Of a DNA stretch of 64,000 nucleotides, positions 1 through 10,790 are shown in pieces (positions within the stretch are counted from its first letter, which is position 1; each line of letters begins with the position of its first letter). A model generated the notes under the pieces. That model was not told where the DNA came from, searched no databases, and was given only the letters and a program-made list of their open reading frames with translations. A program made the position numbers and the translations under genes. The stretch is from positions 3,224,001 to 3,288,000 of the forward strand of contig JACGCM010001659.1 in NCBI GenBank assembly GCA_014058105.1, in the 5' to 3' direction. The stretch comes from Kingdonia uniflora. Its lineage: Eukaryota; Streptophyta; Magnoliopsida; Ranunculales; Circaeasteraceae.

Positions 1-738
1 AGTGATCAACCTCTTTGGAACCCTTAGAAGAAGAGGAGTAGGATAAAGATTGAAAGCATCACTCTTATTCTTCTCAGGGTTTTCCATTCTCATCTCAAGT
101 ACAAACGTTCGCAATTTTCCAGCTAATGTATCGGGTTTCATTTTTTTAATATCTTGAGCTTCCTCGATAGCATCACGTCTGGATCTAAAGCTCTTAGGAA
201 AAGACCTTAGGACTTTGCGAACAATTTGAACATCAGAATAAGGAGCTCCTAATGTGGCACTATTGTTAACAATATCACTTAGTCTCATATAGAACTTGTC
301 AAAAGGTTTGTTTTCACTCATTCTGATATTCTCAAATTGCGAAGTAAGCATTTGAAGCTTACTATCTTTGACTGTATCATCGCCTTCTTGAATTCGAACT
401 AGGATGTCCCAAGATTCTTTAAAAGTGGTACATGCAGAGATATGTCGAAACTCACTTTGACTCACAGCCATAAAGATCGCATTGAGGTCTTTAGAATTAT
501 AACCAACAATATCATTTTCTTCTTTTGACCATTGGTTCCTAGGTTTAAAGACCTCTTTAGCACTCCCTGGTGGACCTTACATCTCAGTAGGGGGTGCCCA
601 TCCATCCTCAATAGCAATCCATACATCTTCTCTGATTAATTGTAAGTAGGCAATCATTCGGACTTTTTGGTATGGGTATTCTTTGCCATCAAAGGCTGGA
701 GGGCGATTTAAAGGACCTCCAAACTTCTCGGAACTCAT
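1..738 (-). pseudogene. copia-type retrotransposon gag (UBN2-like), 3' end outside window
   Basis: Read from an ATG at 736-738, the minus strand gives a gag protein of the copia UBN2 type. It opens MSSEKFGGPLNRPPAFDG and continues with blocks resembling the family (YPYQKVRMIAYLQ, then AVSQSEFRHISACTTFKESW, then FDKFYMRLSDIVNNSATLG). In this family gag forms the virus-like particle that packages element RNA in the cytoplasm. One stop codon interrupts the frame at 577-579, just after a WAPPTEM block, and the frame continues on both sides of it, so this copy is disabled by a nonsense change. The protein is still open at base 1. A tRNA primer site and an LTR lie directly upstream (798-1830), as expected for the 5' end of an element on the minus strand. 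Family assignment is by recalled motif pattern, not by a search. Confidence 0.8.
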
Positions 739-797
739 TATTCTCAAGCAAACTATCCGGGATCCACGCTTAGGTTGTTAAACCTCGAAATGTGACC

Positions 798-809
798 GCT
801 CTGATACCA
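798..809 (-). promoter_or_regulatory. primer-binding site of the copia element (initiator tRNA-Met)
   Basis: On the minus strand this reads TGGTATCAGAGC, matching the 3' end of plant initiator tRNA-Met, the usual primer of copia reverse transcription. It lies 2 bases inside the LTR edge (TG at 812 on the plus strand) and 59 bases upstream of the gag ATG, so it fixes the element's orientation. Confidence 0.85.
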
Positions 810-811
810 AT

Positions 812-1830
812 TGAAATAACTAGTCGCCTGAGACTAGCCAATTTTGATTATTTTAGGTCTAAATCGATATGTCCTAATTCCTTTGAATTAATGGTCTATG
901 CTTAGCCTAAATCAAGTTGATACGATTATCTAATATCATGCAAGCAATGGAAATTAACGACAAGGCAAAGATTTTTAACCCTGTGGGAAATCTTTCTCAG
1001 GAGAAAAACCTACAGGTCGCTATCGAATCACCCGACAGCTAAACAATCCACTATTGAAAAATGATTACAAGAATTTAATCACTTATAGACTAGATAAGCA
1101 CCTCCCATGGTTATTTCTCTTCCAATTAATCTTCTTGCAATCAATTCCGCGTTCTCGCAACGCCTCACTCTAATCTCTCGTCGAAGCTCCTAATCTTGAA
1201 TCTCTCAAGTTCTTTAATGCATGAATAAGGTTTCTTGATCAATTGATTGATTCAAGGTTTGAGTAATTTTATTCTCTCTTGAATCCCTCAAAGATAGATC
1301 TTTCTTCACTTTTAAAAAATAAGCCCTTAAAAATAGGTTTTCAAGAAGTGAGACTTTGAAAAAAGGTAAGTATGCCTTAAGAAGGAAAATGAAAAACATG
1401 GGCTCTGTTTGAATATAAATTAATCTATTTGAATAGGAATCAAACTGATGAAAGTTATTCGAACAACAATTAATCTATTCAAATAGAAATGCAACTGTTA
1501 AAAATTATTCAAACAAAAATAATTTTATTCGAATACAATTCAAACTGTTTCAAAATATTCGAACAATATTAAAAATTATTCGAACAGAAGGAATCTTTCT
1601 AGTTCTATTTGAATATAAAATAATCTATTTGAATAGAAGTTATGTTTTCTTTAAGGAGACATTCTTATTACATTTTCATACTCTGTAAAATACATAGGGT
1701 TGACTTTTTATAACAAAGAGTTAAAAGCCCGCTTACCTGTTCAGAATCAGGTAGTCCAGCTGTAGTTGCTCCACGTGCACTCACTGACGTCGGATAACTA
1801 TGAGATAATACTGACGCCTACTCTAGACGC
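812..1830 (-). repeat. 5' LTR of the minus-strand copia element (outer border approximate)
   Basis: The inner edge is fixed by the primer site and the TG/CA end at 812. The outer edge is uncertain; gypsy sequence is recognisable from about 1850. A TATA-like run (minus strand TTATAAAAAG) near 1708-1717 could be its promoter. Bases 1411-1640 hold an array of TTCGAA-type palindromes, annotated separately. No coding capacity is seen. The outer border is inferred. Confidence 0.5.
1411..1640. repeat. array of TTCGAA-core palindromes (array A)
   Basis: About ten imperfect copies of a 12-16 bp palindrome with consensus TTCTATTCGAATAGAA lie 15-35 bp apart, for example near 1425, 1457, 1477, 1523, 1577, 1605 and 1627. 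Many copies have TTTGAA or TTCAAA instead of TTCGAA, as expected if the central CpG has decayed. Similar arrays lie at 4628-4870 and 10090-10310. Confidence 0.7.
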
Positions 1831-4590
1831 TAAATGAAACAAACTCCAAAATTGGATGTTTCAGTATTGTATCAGACTTCTGTAACCGAGTCTAAGGAGA
1901 TAAAGAAGCAGGTGCAAGAGCACCTGAAGCAAGTAGTTATTTATCTAAGTTGCTCACCTTGCTATTCACCAGTATTATTGGTTCTAAAGAAGGATGGGAC
2001 TTAGAGAATGTGTGTGGATTATCGGGCGCTGAATAGGAATACTGTGAAGAATTGCTATCCTCTTCCATAGATTGATAATCTTTTTGATGAGATACAGGGG
2101 GACTCGGTATTTTACCAAGTTAGAATTCGGTAAGAAGATACACAGAAGGTGACTTTCAGGATCAAACATAGAATTTTCGAGTAGTTGGTGATGCCTTTTT
2201 GGTTATACAATGCTCTAACAACATTTATGTGGTTGATGAATGAGGTACTTCGTACTTTAATAGATGATTTCATAATTGTCTATTTAGACGATATATAGTC
2301 AGACATGGGAGGAGCACCTCGTGCATATGCATAAAGTGTTGGAAGCATTGAGATCACAGCAAAATTTTCTAAATAGGAAAAAGTGTGAGTTTGGGAAGGA
2401 CTTTGTGTACTTGAGGTTTATTGTTCGTGGAGGTGAACTTAAGGTAGATCCAGAGAAGATCTCGATTATTACTAATTGGCATAGACCCCGTTCAGTGATG
2501 TAATTACAAAATTTTATAGGTTCTTGTCAATATTTACGAAAGTTTATTCAGTATTTTTTGTAGATTTCAACACCTTTTCATTCCTTCATAAAGGTAGGTG
2601 TAAAGTTTATATGGGAAGATTACCATGAAAAAACCTTTTAGTTACTGAAGTAGAAGATTTAAAAAGTACCAGTATTGGCATTGCCGAATTTATAATGTCT
2701 TTTTAAGGTAGATGTATATGTGACTGACTATGTATTAGGGGTAATTTTACTATAGGATGGGAAGCCGATTGCCTACCATTCTGAAAATTTTACAGGAACA
2801 GTGAGCAATTATCTTACCTATGATAAGGAGTTTTTGTGTTACATTAATCAGTAAAGCATTGAGGGAGTTACTTATTGGGGAAGGTGGTTGTGGTACATTC
2901 CGATTACAAACTGTCATTGTTTTTATCTATACAGTCCAAGCTACAACAAGCTCACCATATGAAGTGGATGTCGTAACTACAAAAATTTACTTTGATTATC
3001 AAGTATAAGAAGGGAATGGACAATAAAATGGCTGACATGTTATCTTGACCACCATTACCAACTATTTTTACTTTGTTGGTAGCTATGCAGATACAACCTA
3101 TTGTTCCGTCTGAGTATGTTGTAGGGTATGATGACGACAAAGAGCTCAGTGTGATTCCTCAGAAGTTGATGCATTGCAAGACATGTGAGTATGAATTGAT
3201 GGATGGTTTGATTTTCAGGGGAACTCTACTTTTTATTCCTGAGGGTGGAGACCATTTGCATTAGATTAGAGAAGCTCATTATTCTTGGGTTGAAGATCAT
3301 TTCGAGCTGAGAAGAATCTTTTGAATTTACGACATTATGTCTATTGACCAAAGATGCAGGGGGATGTTGCTCGTGTGGTTCTTGGTTGCGTTCTATCCAA
3401 CACATCGAAGCCTTCCAATCGTAAGTTGGGACTGTATTTACCATTACCTGTACTTAATCGATCTTGGGAGAGCGTGTCGATGGATTTTATAGGTGGTTTA
3501 CCCATGACCAAGTAGGAATGATTATCTGTTTGTAGTGGTAGATCGATTCAACAAGATGATAGTTCTTATTTTATACCAGAAATCGATTATCGAGGAAGGA
3601 GCAGTGCGATTATTTTTCAAAGACGTTTGGAAGTATTTTGGGCTTCCTTCTTCAATTTATTCTTATTGGGATAGCCATTTTTGTGGCATTTTTGGAGATC
3701 GTTATGGGGGATGATGGACACTAAGTTGAAGAAAAGTACAACATTTTATCCACAGACTAACAACCAAACAGAGATAGTCAATCGTACTTTGGTTCTTTTA
3801 TTACAAAGATTCTTTTCTAAGCATCCTAGAACTTGGGATGAGAGTTTACCGCATCTTCAGTTTTCTTTTAAATGAGCGAGTCATGGTTCCAATTTGAAGT
3901 CCCCGTTTGAAGTTTGTCATGGGTACTTGCCTCAAAGTCCCTTTGATAGGATTTTTTTAGTTTTGGTGATAAGAAGGTGTCAGGGAAGGAGGAAGAGGAA
4001 CAAATTAAAGCTCAGTGTTTTATTGAGAAAATAAGTAAGGTTCATGACACGGTTGAAGAGAAATTAAAGAAGACTCAAGAGAAATATAGGGCTCGACATG
4101 ACAAACATCAGGTTGAATGTACTTTTCAAGAGGGCAATCTAGTTTTATTGCATTTGGGTAAGGAACGACTCAAGGGAGAAGGTAAGACGCTCAAGCTTAT
4201 TTGTTATGGTCCACTTACTATACTCAAGAAGATTGATGACAACATATTCCAGTTGGATTTGCCACCATTTATGAAAATGTATTCGGTTATTAATGTGGAG
4301 CATTTGAAACACTTTAAGTCGTCTCTCCTAGATGAAGACTCTACAATTGACACTCGTTTACCGTCAGTTAATGACTTATGGATAGAAAGAGAAGATCTGT
4401 TATAGGAGGATAATATTCTAGAGAGGAAGGTAACTGCTATAAGATGGGGAACTATTGAGTCATTCAAAGTTGGAAAGAAAGGTCAACTATTCAACAATTC
4501 GAAGTAGTACAACAAGGAAATGGGCACAACTGCTTTCCCTTATTTCAAGTTCTTGCATGAGTAGGAGCTCAAGGCTTCTAAAGGGGGGAA
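1831..4590 (+). pseudogene. decayed Ty3/gypsy pol: RT, RNase H, integrase and C-terminal region
   Basis: The plus strand carries a gypsy polyprotein in the usual order, broken by many stops and frameshifts. Reverse transcriptase is seen at about 1965-2520 (SPVLLV then KKDGT, MCVDYRALNRNTVKN, and the catalytic-box remnant IVYLDDI near 2278). RNase H follows to about 3030. The integrase core covers about 3470-3900 (SMDFI near 3480, YPQTNNQTEIVNRTL near 3745). A 142-codon open stretch (3977-4405) corresponds to the integrase C-terminal tail (YRARHDKHQVECTFQEGNLV, then YGPLTILKKIDDNIFQLDLP). The protein once copied and inserted element RNA. Gag, protease and the 5' LTR are absent; the copy begins abruptly next to the copia LTR near 1830. 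The tail resembles chromovirus-type elements, but I see no convincing chromodomain. Confidence 0.85.
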
Positions 4591-4593
4591 GCC
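4579..4593 (+). promoter_or_regulatory. polypurine tract of the gypsy element
   Basis: A purine-rich run (TAAAGGGGGGAAG) follows the end of the pol remnant directly. This is the usual position of the plus-strand primer just before a 3' LTR. Confidence 0.6.
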
Positions 4594-4594
4594 A

Positions 4595-4985
4595 TAATCC
4601 AGGAGGATTTGAACATTAAACCCATCAAACGAAGGCTAAGTCATTCAAATGAGCTATGGAGCCGTTCGAACGAGTTTGAAGAAAAGAAGCCAAAGTTCCT
4701 GTTATTGATTCTAGGCAAAATTGTCATGGTCATTCGAACGAGCCTTGCAGCCATTTAAACGAGTCAAAGACAAAAAGAAACATTCTTTCTACCTCGATTT
4801 CTAGGCTAAAATTGGGAAGTCGCTTGAACGACTATCGCAACTACTTCTTAATTAGGTCATTTGAAGGGCAATTTGGTCATATATTGTAACTAGGAAGCTT
4901 GTAATCTATTTAAGGGAAAGGCTAGGTAATGTGAAAATGAGAGATAACTAAGTTATAATTTTGAATTTGGCTTTAGGAGTAATTC
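4595..4985 (+). repeat. 3' LTR of the gypsy element, first part
   Basis: This sequence follows the polypurine tract and ends exactly at the AATTC target site (4981-4985) where a large LTR insertion begins. It resumes at 10692. It has an array of TTCGAA-type palindromes (4628-4870) and a TATA-like CTATTTAAGG near 4908. It is assigned by position; no 5' LTR is available for comparison. Confidence 0.5.
4628..4870. repeat. array of TTCGAA-core palindromes (array C)
   Basis: Six spaced copies of a motif like GTCGTTCGAACGAC (variants near 4632, 4662, 4730, 4752, 4812 and 4856). It shares the TTCGAA core of arrays A and B but has different flanks (GTC...GAC instead of CTA...TAG). Confidence 0.55.
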
Positions 4986-6559
4986 TTTCGCGCCCCAAAA
5001 TCCAGTAATCGGTAGCTAGACCAATTACTGAGATTCGAGGATGTGTAGGTCGGGGAATCCGAAGATTCGCCCCACGAACAACTGAGTCGTAGATAAATTC
5101 TAGCCCAGTAATTCACAATAGTATCAAGACAGAGTAATAAGGATAAACAGAAACAGCGGAAGACTAAGATAACAATATCTAAACATAAGATTCTGCAAAC
5201 CTCTACACAGCAAGCCCAACAGTAATAACTGGAGAATAAGCCTCCAGCTCAGCTTTCCAAGGATTACCACAGCAGCAACTAAACCTGAAATGTTGTTATG
5301 CGAGAGTGAGCAAACCACGGCTCACTAACTCCCCAAATAAGCTAATCGATTATACTAACTAATGAGATGGATATAATAATAATAATAAGACATAATAGTA
5401 TCTAACGATAAATAATATATATATATATATACCCAAGATGTCTAATAGGTATTTAATAGGTACATAACTAGTCTAATGATTATATTTAACTATACTATAA
5501 ATATATATACATATCTCGAGGAAAGGAGTGCTAAGACTATAACTACACTCCAGTCACAAGGACTACTAACTACACTCTAATCACTACCGTGACCCTCAAC
5601 GCCACACGCAACTAATCTACCTCAGAGATACAATCACACACGAGGATAAACACCCTCGGCTCACAATAATCCAACAGGGTTACCCAAACCCCAACCAGGC
5701 ATAACCCCGAAGCTATCAGAAGCTAAGAGAGATCGCCCACAACCAGATATCAGCCTAAAGCACACAGTAACCAACATGACTAAATAACCTATTTAAAATA
5801 TCAGATACTGAAGAGAGTGGAATAGATGCAAAGAGGAGAGGAATATGCAGAAAGAAGAGGAATGATAAAGATTCTGTAAATCAATTAGGAGATGATTATG
5901 ATGAACTAGGATAATCCCATAATTATCCCAAATGCAATGATATGTTATGATGATGATATGATAGAATGAGATAATCTTGTGATTATCCCAAGTGTAGAGG
6001 ATTTTATATTAAACATAATGCAGAGAGGGTTAAGGATTTCTATCAGAAGAACCTACGAATAGGAAGCATGCAGAGATGCAATGATATGTTTGATGATGAT
6101 GATGATGTGTTATGATGAAGTGGGATAGTCCCATACCTATCCCAATGCTGAATGATTTAGAGTGGTCAACCCGATAAACTAGACCCTAAAATTAAAGTGG
6201 GCTGACAACTACAGAAAAAAAGGATTTACCTTACAGGATATTGTTGGATACAAGGGTACGATGTACTGCACAAGCTCGACCAGACTATGAGGATATTACA
6301 TCAATCTATCAAAACCAACGTCCGAAGTATATTTTTACATTTCAAGGTATTTCAACCTCAACGAGGACTAAGTTGAGACCTGATGACTCTGTCTCATACC
6401 ATCCCACACTCCCGAATGGGTGAATTAGGTATGATAGTGCCAGTCCCACACCCACCTACTATTTTAACCTAATTAAGGAATCCTGGAACCTTTCGAGGGT
6501 TAGCCGAGATGGAGTTATTTATGTATCCAATCGCAGTAAGATAAGGAGAATATATTATC

Positions 6560-7843
6560 TAGGGCTGTACAAAGAAACCGTAAAACCGTAAAACCGAACC
6601 GAACCGGGCTGAACCGAGATTTTTTTCCGATTTTTAACAGGGCTGGTTCGGTTTACGGTTTGAAAATTGAGAAACCGGGCTACCTCGGTTCGGTTATCGG
6701 TCACCCACCCCGGTTAACCGACCAAACCGAACTGGGGGTAACCTTAACCTAATTAATAATATATATATAGGCTTTACTTCTCATACTTATCTCTCACTCA
6801 GTCTCTCTTTACTCTTCTAGTCTGAGATCTGATCTCTCTCTCTCTCTCTACTCTTCTAGTCTCTTTCGTCATTTCCTATGCATCTGAGATATGAGATCTG
6901 AACGAACTCACCAACTCTGAGATCTGTGATCTGAGATCTGAGATCTGAGATCATCACCAACTCACAAACTCTGAGATCTGAACAAGCATCTGAGATCTGA
7001 GATCTGAGATTTGAGCAAACATCACCTCTCCAACTCTCTTTCGTCATTTCCTATGCAAATCTCAGTTCAATCCAACGGTGAAGAGAGGGTAGTACTACCA
7101 GAGAAGAAGATGAAGATGTTGAGGACGACACGAAGCTTTATCGATAATCTGAAGAGAGTTGTACTACTAGAGAAGAAGATGAAAATAGAGGTGTGGGGAT
7201 TTTGATTTTATGGATTTATTTATTTTATTATGAAATTTTGATTGTTTCATAATGTGGAAATTGGAAATTTGAATGTGGGAAATCATTTATTTATTTATTT
7301 GAATTTCAGATGTTGCAGATAGAGATTGGAAATCATCACTGTCATCAAAGTTGATATATTTGACCTTCTTTTTATATATAGCTTTGTGGAGATTTTGATG
7401 CCAGTGCTAGTTTGGTTTTAATGTAGTTGAAGATCTGTAGAGGTGATTCGATTAAGAAGGTACTAGTATGAGAAGCGAGAGCTTATGATGTTGCTGGAAC
7501 AACTTGGAATCATTTGGGTTCGATTAGGTCGTCGACTTTGGTTACAAAGTATTGTGGGAGGAAGCTTTCCGGGAAGTGTTGTGTTGTTGCTGTTAATAAT
7601 GGGAAAGTTGTATTTCAGAGAGAAAAAGAACTTATAGATAGAAGAAGAAACCATATCCTAAACACATAAATACAAAACCGAATATAAAAACCGAACCAAA
7701 ACCGGACTGACCGGTTCGGTTTTGGTTCGGTTCTTTATGAGGCCGGTTCGGTTTTGGTTCGGAGTTCTAAAAAACTGGGGGTGTCCGGTTCGGTTAGCTG
7801 TTTAGGGTCAAAATAGGACCGAACCAGACCGTATACAGCCCTA
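6560..7843. mobile_element. non-autonomous hAT transposon, 1284 bp
   Basis: The element starts TAGGGCTGTACA and ends TACAGCCCTA, giving short inverted termini. It is flanked by an exact 8-bp duplication ATATTATC (6552-6559 and 7844-7851), the hAT hallmark. Both subterminal zones are packed with AACCG/CGGTT motifs (about 6575-6730 and 7675-7830), which in hAT elements are typical transposase-binding sites. There is no transposase reading frame. The interior has a (TCTGAGA)-type simple repeat and about 300 bp of sequence near 7430-7660 that looks coding on the plus strand (including TLVTKYCGRKLSGK and VVAVNNGKVVFQ), possibly captured from a host gene I do not recognise. Confidence 0.88.
6820..7065. 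repeat. GAGATCT simple repeat with a duplicated flank, inside the hAT
   Basis: Irregular copies of TCTGAGA / GAGATCT run through 6882-7015. The flanking segment CTCTTTCGTCATTTCCTATG occurs on both sides (near 6859 and 7037), so the whole block seems to have been duplicated as a unit. Confidence 0.7.
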
Positions 7844-10089
7844 ATATTATCTATGAATGTAAGCAAAAATCCTAAAGACTGAAACACAACTACTGTCAAT
7901 ACAGCCAGCACATAATATGATAACCACCTGCCTGCGAGCGTGGCAACCACAACTAATACAGATTCCCACCTGTGACTCAATTGCACCATCTAAACCTAGA
8001 TGAAGCAGTAACTTAACCGTCACGACATCTAAACAACATCAGTCTCTAAGATTCCTCAAAGCAACATAATTACCATAAAGTGTTATAGTACTCTAGCTGT
8101 CAATACAGACTAGTACTCATGGGATGACCTACAAGTGTCCAACAAGTAGTCAACAATCCCCAATAACCGAATTGCATCACAATCCCCTAATCATGTACAT
8201 GGGTCTCCAACACGGATGTACGAGAATTGGATTCAGCAGGAGGTTTCAGCCGCATTCTAACATCTCGGGTGACGTATAACTTCATAAACCACCTGGCTCA
8301 ACGGCGTACCACACAAGAGCCATGCTGTCTCGTTGCTTCCTAGATGACAGAAGGGAACACAACCCTATAAGCTTCATCCCTGGGAAAGAAGGCTTAACGA
8401 GTAAGCTCTAAGAATCGTGAGGACAATAAGTGTCACAACACGATAAGTAAACAATCCTAAAGCAACTATCAGAAGTTTAACATCTACGACCAACTACCAC
8501 AGACAAGCTATCTGCTCACCACCAACAACTAACAGTCCAGGAGATACCACACTCCCACATGGAATCTACCATTCCAAACAACCACCAATCACAACGACAG
8601 TGCTCAAGGACCAGGCCTCGAGAACACAGAGTACACCTAGATTAATCAAAACAATAGTAGGCAAGAGAACGAGCTCCGAATCAAAGACCATGTCTTACTG
8701 AAGCTATGTCGTCCCAAGACTACCCTGGAACCAAGTCCAACAACCTAAACTAACCAAGGTGCTATAACTATAAGGTGAAAACTATACTATCTCAGAGAAA
8801 ATGGCGGCTAAACCACATGTCGTCCATATATCTCCACTAATAGCCAAACCTAGTTAATAGTACCCTGAAACAAGCTGGGTACCCTAATAACTAACCAACA
8901 ATTCCACACTCGATATTATATATATATATATAGCGACGCTGAGGCGTCACAACACACTGAGAAATACATTTGTTCTCAACCTCAACGAAGAAAAAATTCG
9001 TGATAATCACCTTCAATGAAATCGGTCTAAGAGGAATCTCATGAGTTAGTGTCACATTGACGACAACTGAGAACAACTACCTATGACTAACCATAACCTA
9101 CAGGTTCTATCTAGTAGCTAAACTTACATTGTCGCAGGTTTTACTAACTTATCAAACTCTTAAGTATTCTCGCCTAAGGTATGCTAAACGGATAACCCGC
9201 AAAGGTGTCCTAAGCAATTAACCCAAATACTAACCTAATCACAGATACAAATATACTAAAATATGCATTTCTATAACTCATGAATCAACATAATAATCTA
9301 GTTATTTAGGAAGATAAAACTTGCTTGACAAAACCACGCTCGGAACGACAATCTTGGTAAAACTGTCCAAACAGCACCCCAACGGTAAAATGCTTCACGA
9401 ATCAACTTCCGGAACCCGAATGAGTCACCAAAAGGAGTGGGAACACCACAACGTCAACCACTACGAAGTACCAGAGCCCAATCACAAAACCAACAAATGA
9501 TTCTAACCCAAAACTGATTTTTATATCAGTTCCACAGCTGAAACAGCATCACAAACTGCAGTAAAGCCCAACCAATTCAGCCACCCAATAATCAGGTGTG
9601 GGCGATAATCAATCACACCTCATCACCCCACACCGACGATAAACCCAATCAGACACCACCACCGGCTAACTCAATCAAATACCCCACAATCACAACCCCA
9701 AAATCAGCCTAACACCTGCAAACAAACATACACTTCTATAAACCCTAACACTCCACAATCAAACCCAATCCACCTTTAATCACAAACCCTAAAATCACTC
9801 CACGATCACAAACTCTAAAACCAAGGGTTTATACCGAAACCGAAATCGAACGAATCACACGAGAGAGGGAGAGAGAGGAATTACTCAATGAGAGAAACGA
9901 CGAAGATCACGGCGAAGAATCGGGTATTCGGCGAGCAAGGCGAGGAGAGGATTCAGTTAGGGAAAGAGAGAGAAAAGAGATTGTGAAATGAAATGGGTTT
10001 ATATAACCCTAAAAGGCCAACACATATCTCATGGTAAACCAACGGCCGAGAAATGCGAGGAAAGACCCAACTGGTCACAGAAACACGCC

Positions 10090-10310
10090 TCTGTTCAAAC
10101 AGAAAACAAGTTATTCAAACAGAAAGCAAAAGTTATTCAAACATAAACTATCTTGTTCGAATAAAATGAATCAGCACAGAAAACACTATTCACCGAAGAA
10201 TCCTATTCGAATAGAAAAGGTTCTATTCGAATAAAATGAGTCAGGGAGGCATGTATTCGAATAGAAAAAGGTTCTATTTGAATAGGAAAAGTTCTATTCG
10301 AATAGAGAGA
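10090..10310. repeat. array of TTCGAA-core palindromes (array B)
   Basis: Nine copies of a palindrome close to TTCTATTCGAATAGAA, several perfect (near 10203, 10253 and 10292) and others with TTCAAA or TTTGAA cores. It sits close to one end of the 5.7-kb LTR, which would be the U3 (promoter) side if the LTR is on the minus strand. Confidence 0.75.
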
Positions 10311-10691
10311 ATCTTTTCTGGAAAAAAAAGGACATAAAGGAAGAAATGGATGGGAGGAATCCGACAAAGCCAGATAGGAGGGAAAGTACCATGGAAACCC
10401 AAATCTAACCTAAGATCCTTTGGGATCACGCCACACCACAACCACAGGCAACATCACACCTCCACAAAGCCAACCACGGGCTCCCCAAACCATAACACAA
10501 ACACCTCCGCCCCTAAACCTCCGAAACCACCAGAACCACCGAAACTACCTAAAAAAAAGAATCTAACATCAAACCTGACAATTAGAAATAACACAGAAGC
10601 ATAACGAATAACATATAAGAATAATAATAATATAATAATACTTAATAATAAATAAATAAAATAACCCAAAAATCCAGGACATTACAAATTC

Positions 10692-10790
10692 ATTGTGCTC
10701 AATTGAATTGAGCAATAAAAGTTCCTATTAGGAAATTATCCCACCTAATCGTTCTTTGTGTTAATTCTTCTTCTAAGATTGGTCTCTAAT
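10692..10790 (+). repeat. gypsy 3' LTR, second part
   Basis: Continuation of the LTR interrupted at 4985, inferred from the AATTC duplication. It begins with a perfect odd palindrome TGCTCAATTGAATTGAGCA (10696-10714). The end toward the Mutator remnant is not clearly defined. Confidence 0.4.

Larger units (their letters stand above)
4986..10686. mobile_element. apparent solo LTR of a gypsy-type element, with a nested hAT
   Basis: The insertion is bounded by a 5-bp direct repeat AATTC (4981-4985 and 10687-10691). Its left edge reads TTTCGCGCCCCAAAATCC, close to common gypsy LTR starts such as TGTCGCGCCCC with one changed base. Its right edge reads CCAGGACATTACA, a typical LTR end. No gag or pol motif occurs between the edges, so the simplest reading is one very long LTR left by recombination between two. 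Without the hAT (6560-7843) it is about 4.4 kb. Orientation is unsettled: GGTTTGCTCACTCTCGC-like sequence near 5300 favours minus. It contains a TA microsatellite near 5409-5431, degenerate AT-rich ATGATGATATG-type repeats at 5880-6170, and palindrome array B. A homologous full-length element would confirm it. Confidence 0.65.

Noticed and set aside
10350..10604. Pro/Thr-rich 84-codon frame in the solo LTR
   Set aside because: Low-complexity CCA/ACC-rich DNA that stays open on both strands; no evidence of coding.
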